A stretch of 48,674 nt of DNA from Alphaproteobacteria bacterium (GTDB taxonomy: Bacteria; Pseudomonadota; Alphaproteobacteria; UBA9219; RGZA01). The DNA is taken from positions 1 to 48,674 of the forward strand of contig JANQEX010000075.1 of the NCBI GenBank assembly GCA_028278105.1. Reading direction: 5' to 3'. Both the position numbers and the translations under genes were made by a program. Below the pieces are notes generated by a model. It was not told the DNA's origin, did no database searches, and saw only the letters and a list, made by a program, of their open reading frames with translations. Positions 45,822 to 48,674 of the stretch are shown here, one piece after another (the stretch's first letter is position 1; the number at the start of each line of letters is the position of its first letter).

Positions 45822-47228
45822 ATGACCGTCGTTACCCGCTTCCCCCCCTCGCCCACCGGATTCCTGCATATCGGCAGCGCGCGCACCGCCTTGTTCAACT
45901 GGCTTTATGCCCGGCACAGGGGCGGCAAATTCCTGCTGCGCATCGAGGATACCGACCGCGAGCGCTCAACCGGTGAATCCGTGCGGACCATTTTCGAGGG
46001 CCTGCGCTGGCTGGAACTGGACTGGGATAACGAGGACGTGCCCATGCAGTTCGAGCGGCGCGGCCGCCATGCCGCAGCGGCAAGGGAACTGCTGGAAAAG
46101 GGACTGGCCTATTACTGCTACTGCTCGCCGGAAGAGCTGGAGGCCCGGCGCGCCGAACAAAAGGCCAAGGGCCTGCCCATGCGCTATGACGGAATCTGGC
46201 GCGCCCGCGATCCGAAAGACGCACCGCCGGGCATCAAGCCCGTGGTGCGGCTGAAGGCCCCGCAGGATGGCGTCACCACCCTCAAGGATCATGTGCGCGG
46301 CGAGGTGACGGTGCGGAACAGCCAGCTTGACGACCTGATCCTGCTGCGCGCCGACGGTACGCCCACTTACATGCTCTCCGTCGTGGTGGACGATCACGAC
46401 ATGGGCATCACCCATGTGATCCGCGGCGACGACCACTTCACCAACACCTTCCGGCAGGCGCAGATTATAAAGGCGTTGGGCTGGAAACAGCCGGAATATG
46501 CCCATATTCCGCTTATTCTTGGGCCGGACGGCACAAAGCTTTCCAAGCGCCACGGCGCGCTTGGCGTGAGCGCCTACCGCGACATGGGATACCTGCCCGA
46601 AGCCATGCGCAACTATCTGCTGCGGCTTGGCTGGTCGCACGGCGATGACGAAATCATCTCAACCGGGCAGGCCATTCAATGGTTCGATCTGGAGCATGTG
46701 CAGTCCTCCCCTGCCCGCTTTGATTTCGCCAAGCTGGATTCCATCAATGGCCATTATCTGCGCGAGGCGAAGGACAGCCGCCTTGCGAAGGACGTTGCCG
46801 GGCGGCTTGCGGCGTCAAGCGGCGTTGACTTGAACGACGCGCAAAAGGCGCTTCTGGAAAAAGCCATGCCGGGGCTGAAGACCCGCGCCAAAACCCTGCG
46901 CGAGCTTGCGGAAAGCGCCGCCTTCTATGTGGCGGCGCGGCCCCTGCCGCTTTCGGACAAGGCCAGAAAGCTGCTCGCGTCCGGCGCTTTGGACCTGTTG
47001 AAGGAATTCGCGCGGATTCTTGAAAAACAGGGTGATTTTTCCGCGCCCGCCATCGAGGCCGCCTGCCGCGGCCTTGCCGAAGCCAAGGGTAAAAAGCTTG
47101 GCGACATCGCCCAGCCGCTCCGCGCCGCGCTCACCGGCGGCACGACCTCCCCGCCCATTTTCGAGGTGGCGAGCCTGCTGGGCAAGGATGAGGTTCTGGC
47201 TAGAATGAGGGACGTTTCGGGGCATTAA
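45822..47228 (+). CDS. gltX: glutamyl-tRNA synthetase
   Basis: 468 residues. The class I signature '[27 protein letters not shown]' carries HIGS at 16-19. '[12 protein letters not shown]' and the second signature KLSKR (239-243) in '[14 protein letters not shown]' are intact. The C-terminal anticodon-binding helices end in '[23 protein letters not shown]'. Alphaproteobacteria often have two GluRS copies, one charging tRNA-Gln with Glu; which type this is cannot be decided here. The ATG follows a 183-bp gap from divergent comEC. Confidence 0.96.
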   Translation: MTVVTRFPPSPTGFLHIGSARTALFNWLYARHRGGKFLLRIEDTDRERSTGESVRTIFEGLRWLELDWDNEDVPMQFERRGRHAAAARELLEKGLAYYCYCSPEELEARRAEQKAKGLPMRYDGIWRARDPKDAPPGIKPVVRLKAPQDGVTTLKDHVRGEVTVRNSQLDDLILLRADGTPTYMLSVVVDDHDMGITHVIRGDDHFTNTFRQAQIIKALGWKQPEYAHIPLILGPDGTKLSKRHGALGVSAYRDMGYLPEAMRNYLLRLGWSHGDDEIISTGQAIQWFDLEHVQSSPARFDFAKLDSINGHYLREAKDSRLAKDVAGRLAASSGVDLNDAQKALLEKAMPGLKTRAKTLRELAESAAFYVAARPLPLSDKARKLLASGALDLLKEFARILEKQGDFSAPAIEAACRGLAEAKGKKLGDIAQPLRAALTGGTTSPPIFEVASLLGKDEVLARMRDVSGH

Positions 47229-47430
47229 CCATAATTGATTCTATATTTTTATCTCCCTACTCCATATTAACATTGGCGCGACGAAAGAAATTTTCATGAG
47301 CAAAAAATTACCCATCGACAGTTTTACCATTTGCGGCGATCTGACAATGATGCCGCGACGTGTCTATAATTACCAAATATTGTCGTGGCAACAGTGGTGA
47401 GAGGAAGCGAATGAATCACTTCCATCCGCC
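47229..47430. other. intergenic region after gltX
   Basis: AT-rich, without repeats of the kinds seen elsewhere. A 34-codon frame at 47296-47400 (MSKKLPIDSFTICGDLTMMPRR...) faintly recalls the N-terminus of aldo/keto reductases ('FTIGGDL') and may be a gene relic, but the match is too short to call. The gltA gene that often follows gltX in related genomes is not here. Confidence 0.4.
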
Positions 47431-47874
47431 ATGCCTTGTGTAAGTACAAGGGGAGACGAAAAAACCATTTGCATGACTACCGCGATGAAGTTTGAAGGCA
47501 TATATTTTTCAGCTTATGATCCAAATCTTGATTTCGACACACCCAATAATGCTTTTTGCAAGGTTACACTTGCATCTTTGGGCAAAGATTTGTTTGGAAC
47601 TTATCTTGTGCTGCGCACTTCTGAAGATCATAGCATAACCAACCAGAACGAGCGCCTCGCCGCTCACAATAAAATCGTCAACGTTATTCTTTCTCAATTG
47701 AAAAAAAGCGGATTTGAGTTTGGGAACGAGGAAGCCGCTTCCCGTTTCCTCCACAACCTAACGGCTTACTGGTTTGATTTACTTAACGCCAACAACAAGC
47801 TTGTGCCTCATGCGATGCGCCCTTTAACAACAATAGGCTGCGCTATTCCGGCAGATCGTCCTCACAAACCATAA
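47431..47874 (+). CDS. hypothetical protein
   Basis: 147 residues at the longest start; ATG 47473 or 47485 may be the true one (none has a well-placed ribosome site). 'MKFEGIYFSAYDPNLDFDTPNNAFCKVTLASLGKDLFGTYLVLRTSEDH' is followed by a helical 'ERLAAHNKIVNVILSQLKKSGFEFGNEEAASRFLHNLTAYWFDLLNANNKLVPHAMRPL'. It is AT-rich relative to gltX. No family recognised. A bidirectional terminator lies 10 bp downstream. Confidence 0.6.
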   Translation: MPCVSTRGDEKTICMTTAMKFEGIYFSAYDPNLDFDTPNNAFCKVTLASLGKDLFGTYLVLRTSEDHSITNQNERLAAHNKIVNVILSQLKKSGFEFGNEEAASRFLHNLTAYWFDLLNANNKLVPHAMRPLTTIGCAIPADRPHKP

Positions 47875-47884
47875 ATGGAAAAAC

Positions 47885-47914
47885 AAAAAGGGCATCCCGA
47901 AGGAGGCCCTTTTT
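47885..47914. terminator. bidirectional rho-independent terminator
   Basis: A 9-bp stem AAAAAGGGC / GCCCTTTTT with a 12-base loop, A-rich on one side and T-rich on the other, between two convergent genes. Confidence 0.75.
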
Positions 47915-47935
47915 AAACTTTTGACGAAACAAGGT

Positions 47936-48505
47936 TTATTTCGGCGCAGGCGCGGCGGCCATGGAGGGGGCGCCCTTCCTGACTGCCGCCGGACGGCGGA
48001 CGCCAACCTGATCCGCGCGCCTTGCACGGTCATAGCCGCGCCTATGGGTTGCGGAACGCCTGCCGGTCAATGGAGCGGGGGCGGGGCCTTTTCCCCGTCC
48101 AGCCAGCAAGGCCCGAATGACGCGAACAGAGGAATCTCCCCTTGTGGTGGGAAGGCCAACGGCATCGCGCCTGCCATGCGCCGCCGTGGGCGCAACCACG
48201 GTAACTTTGGATGTCGCGCGAAAACTTCCCGTAAGAGTTCCCGGCAATTTTTTGGTGGGTTTCGTATCTTTTTTAGTTGCTTCTGCTTCTTTGGCTTCCG
48301 TAGCTTCCGCTGCAGCGATTTCCGCATCCAGGGCAGCAATCTCTGCCTCATCCTTCTCATCCAGCACGACAGGAATATTAGGCAGATCATCTTCGACGAG
48401 ATCGCCCACGACTTTTGGCGTAATCCTTGCGCGCATCTTGGCACGCGCAAGCGCACCCTTCAGGAAATTTTCCCGTATTGCCCGTAACTCCGCCGACTTG
48501 GTCAT
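47936..48505 (-). CDS. hypothetical Ala/Lys/Arg-rich protein
   Basis: 189 residues from ATG 48505; an in-frame start at 48562 is weaker. The N-terminal part is helical (KSAELRAIRENFLKGALARAKMRARITPKVVGDLVEDDLPNIPVVLDEKDEAEIAALDAEIAAAEATEAKEAEATKK). The C-terminal half is basic, Pro/Ala/Arg-rich and probably disordered, ending 'RRPAAVRKGAPSMAAAPAPK'. No family is recognised; the composition resembles nucleic-acid-binding tails. Confidence 0.6.
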   Translation of the reverse strand: MTKSAELRAIRENFLKGALARAKMRARITPKVVGDLVEDDLPNIPVVLDEKDEAEIAALDAEIAAAEATEAKEAEATKKDTKPTKKLPGTLTGSFRATSKVTVVAPTAAHGRRDAVGLPTTRGDSSVRVIRALLAGRGKGPAPAPLTGRRSATHRRGYDRARRADQVGVRRPAAVRKGAPSMAAAPAPK

Positions 48506-48577
48506 CTGTGATTCTCTGCCACAAGCCCATAATTCTAAGCAGGCGCAGGTCCTTTTTGTCAAGATGGCTGTACTATT

Positions 48578-48674
48578 GGTAGTGTCTCAGTTTGAAAAAC
48601 ATCATGCCCGCCCCCGCCTCCGCGAGGGCAGGCTCCGGCGGGCATCCCATTGTTTTTAATCAAATGGGACCCCC
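48578..48674. mobile_element. MITE-like element, GGTAGTG family, copy e (cut by window end)
   Basis: Starts GGTAGTGTCTCAGTTTG, and the visible 97 bp match copy a almost base for base, including 'CTCCGGCGGGCATCCCATTG'. The right end lies beyond the window. If the target duplication rule holds, the flank TACTATT plus the preceding base (positions 48570-48577) should recur just after it. Confidence 0.85.

Noticed and set aside
45639-45917. 93-residue N-terminal extension of ComEC
   Set aside because: Encoded by a palindromic repeat and by DNA overlapping the gltX start; the hydrophobic start at 45638 fits the family.
47296-47400. 34-codon gene after gltX with faint aldo/keto reductase N-terminus
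   Set aside because: Too short, with a similarity of only a few residues. Noted in the intergenic entry but not called a gene or pseudogene.

Overview
The window looks like a GC-rich chromosome segment from an alphaproteobacterium, probably an uncultured Rhodospirillales-like lineage. Several features support this: the block miaA, ilvB, ilvH, ilvC; the block lexA, comEC, gltX; a GAAC-N7-GAAC SOS box in front of lexA; and a structural gene cluster whose gene order follows the alphaproteobacterial gene transfer agent (GTA). I saw no rRNA, tRNA or CRISPR array.

Layout. Positions 285-1931: epmA and a DUF6456-like gene. Positions 2248-24803: a GTA/HK97-type particle cluster holding small and large terminase, portal, prohead protease, major capsid, head-tail connector and joining proteins, DUF3168, TP901-1 tail tube, two tail chaperones, DUF2460, DUF2163, a short tape-measure-like protein, an NlpC/P60 peptidase, the tail hub, a small membrane protein, a GH24 endolysin and a holin. 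No integrase, replication gene or phage repressor is visible, which favours a domesticated or GTA-like locus over an intact prophage. The cluster carries foreign cassettes: an AT-rich two-gene unit with its own promoter (3835-4566), a putative decoration protein plus a methyltransferase-like/glycosyltransferase-9 protein (8226-10198), and an AT-rich toxin/immunity island (15244-18108).

The toxin island is the most unusual part. A 214-residue protein with a phage-associated N-terminus ends in a colicin-E5-like tRNase domain. It is followed by an array of small paralogues from two families: four full copies plus relics of family A, and three copies of family B. They look like a duplicated and diversified immunity bank. 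A divergent lipoprotein gene and the displaced tape-measure gene come next.

Positions 24836-25891: an orphan gene lies between two 232-bp direct repeats of a MITE-like element. Positions 25927-33839: yajC, an epimerase, miaA and the branched-chain amino acid genes ilvB-ilvH-ilvC. A HepT/MntA-type toxin-antitoxin pair is translationally spliced between ilvB and ilvH. Positions 33896-35089: BrnT/BrnA and an XRE regulator. Positions 35212-37567: a polar amino-acid-type ABC transporter. Positions 37597-39617: a hypothetical gene, a glycosyltransferase and a peroxiredoxin. Positions 40139-41574: an AT-rich XRE-GNAT pair abutting infC, which appears to start at AUA. Then come lexA, a hypothetical gene, comEC, gltX and two hypothetical genes.

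The intergenic DNA is very rich in repeats. There are MITE-like elements with 8-bp target duplications (termini GGTAGTG), elements bordered by TA, palindromic G/C-rich elements (one inside a coding frame), 7-bp and 9-bp tandem arrays that often overlap stop codons, and a roughly 159-bp tandem array. Different terminal repeats enclose related internal cores, so these elements appear modular.
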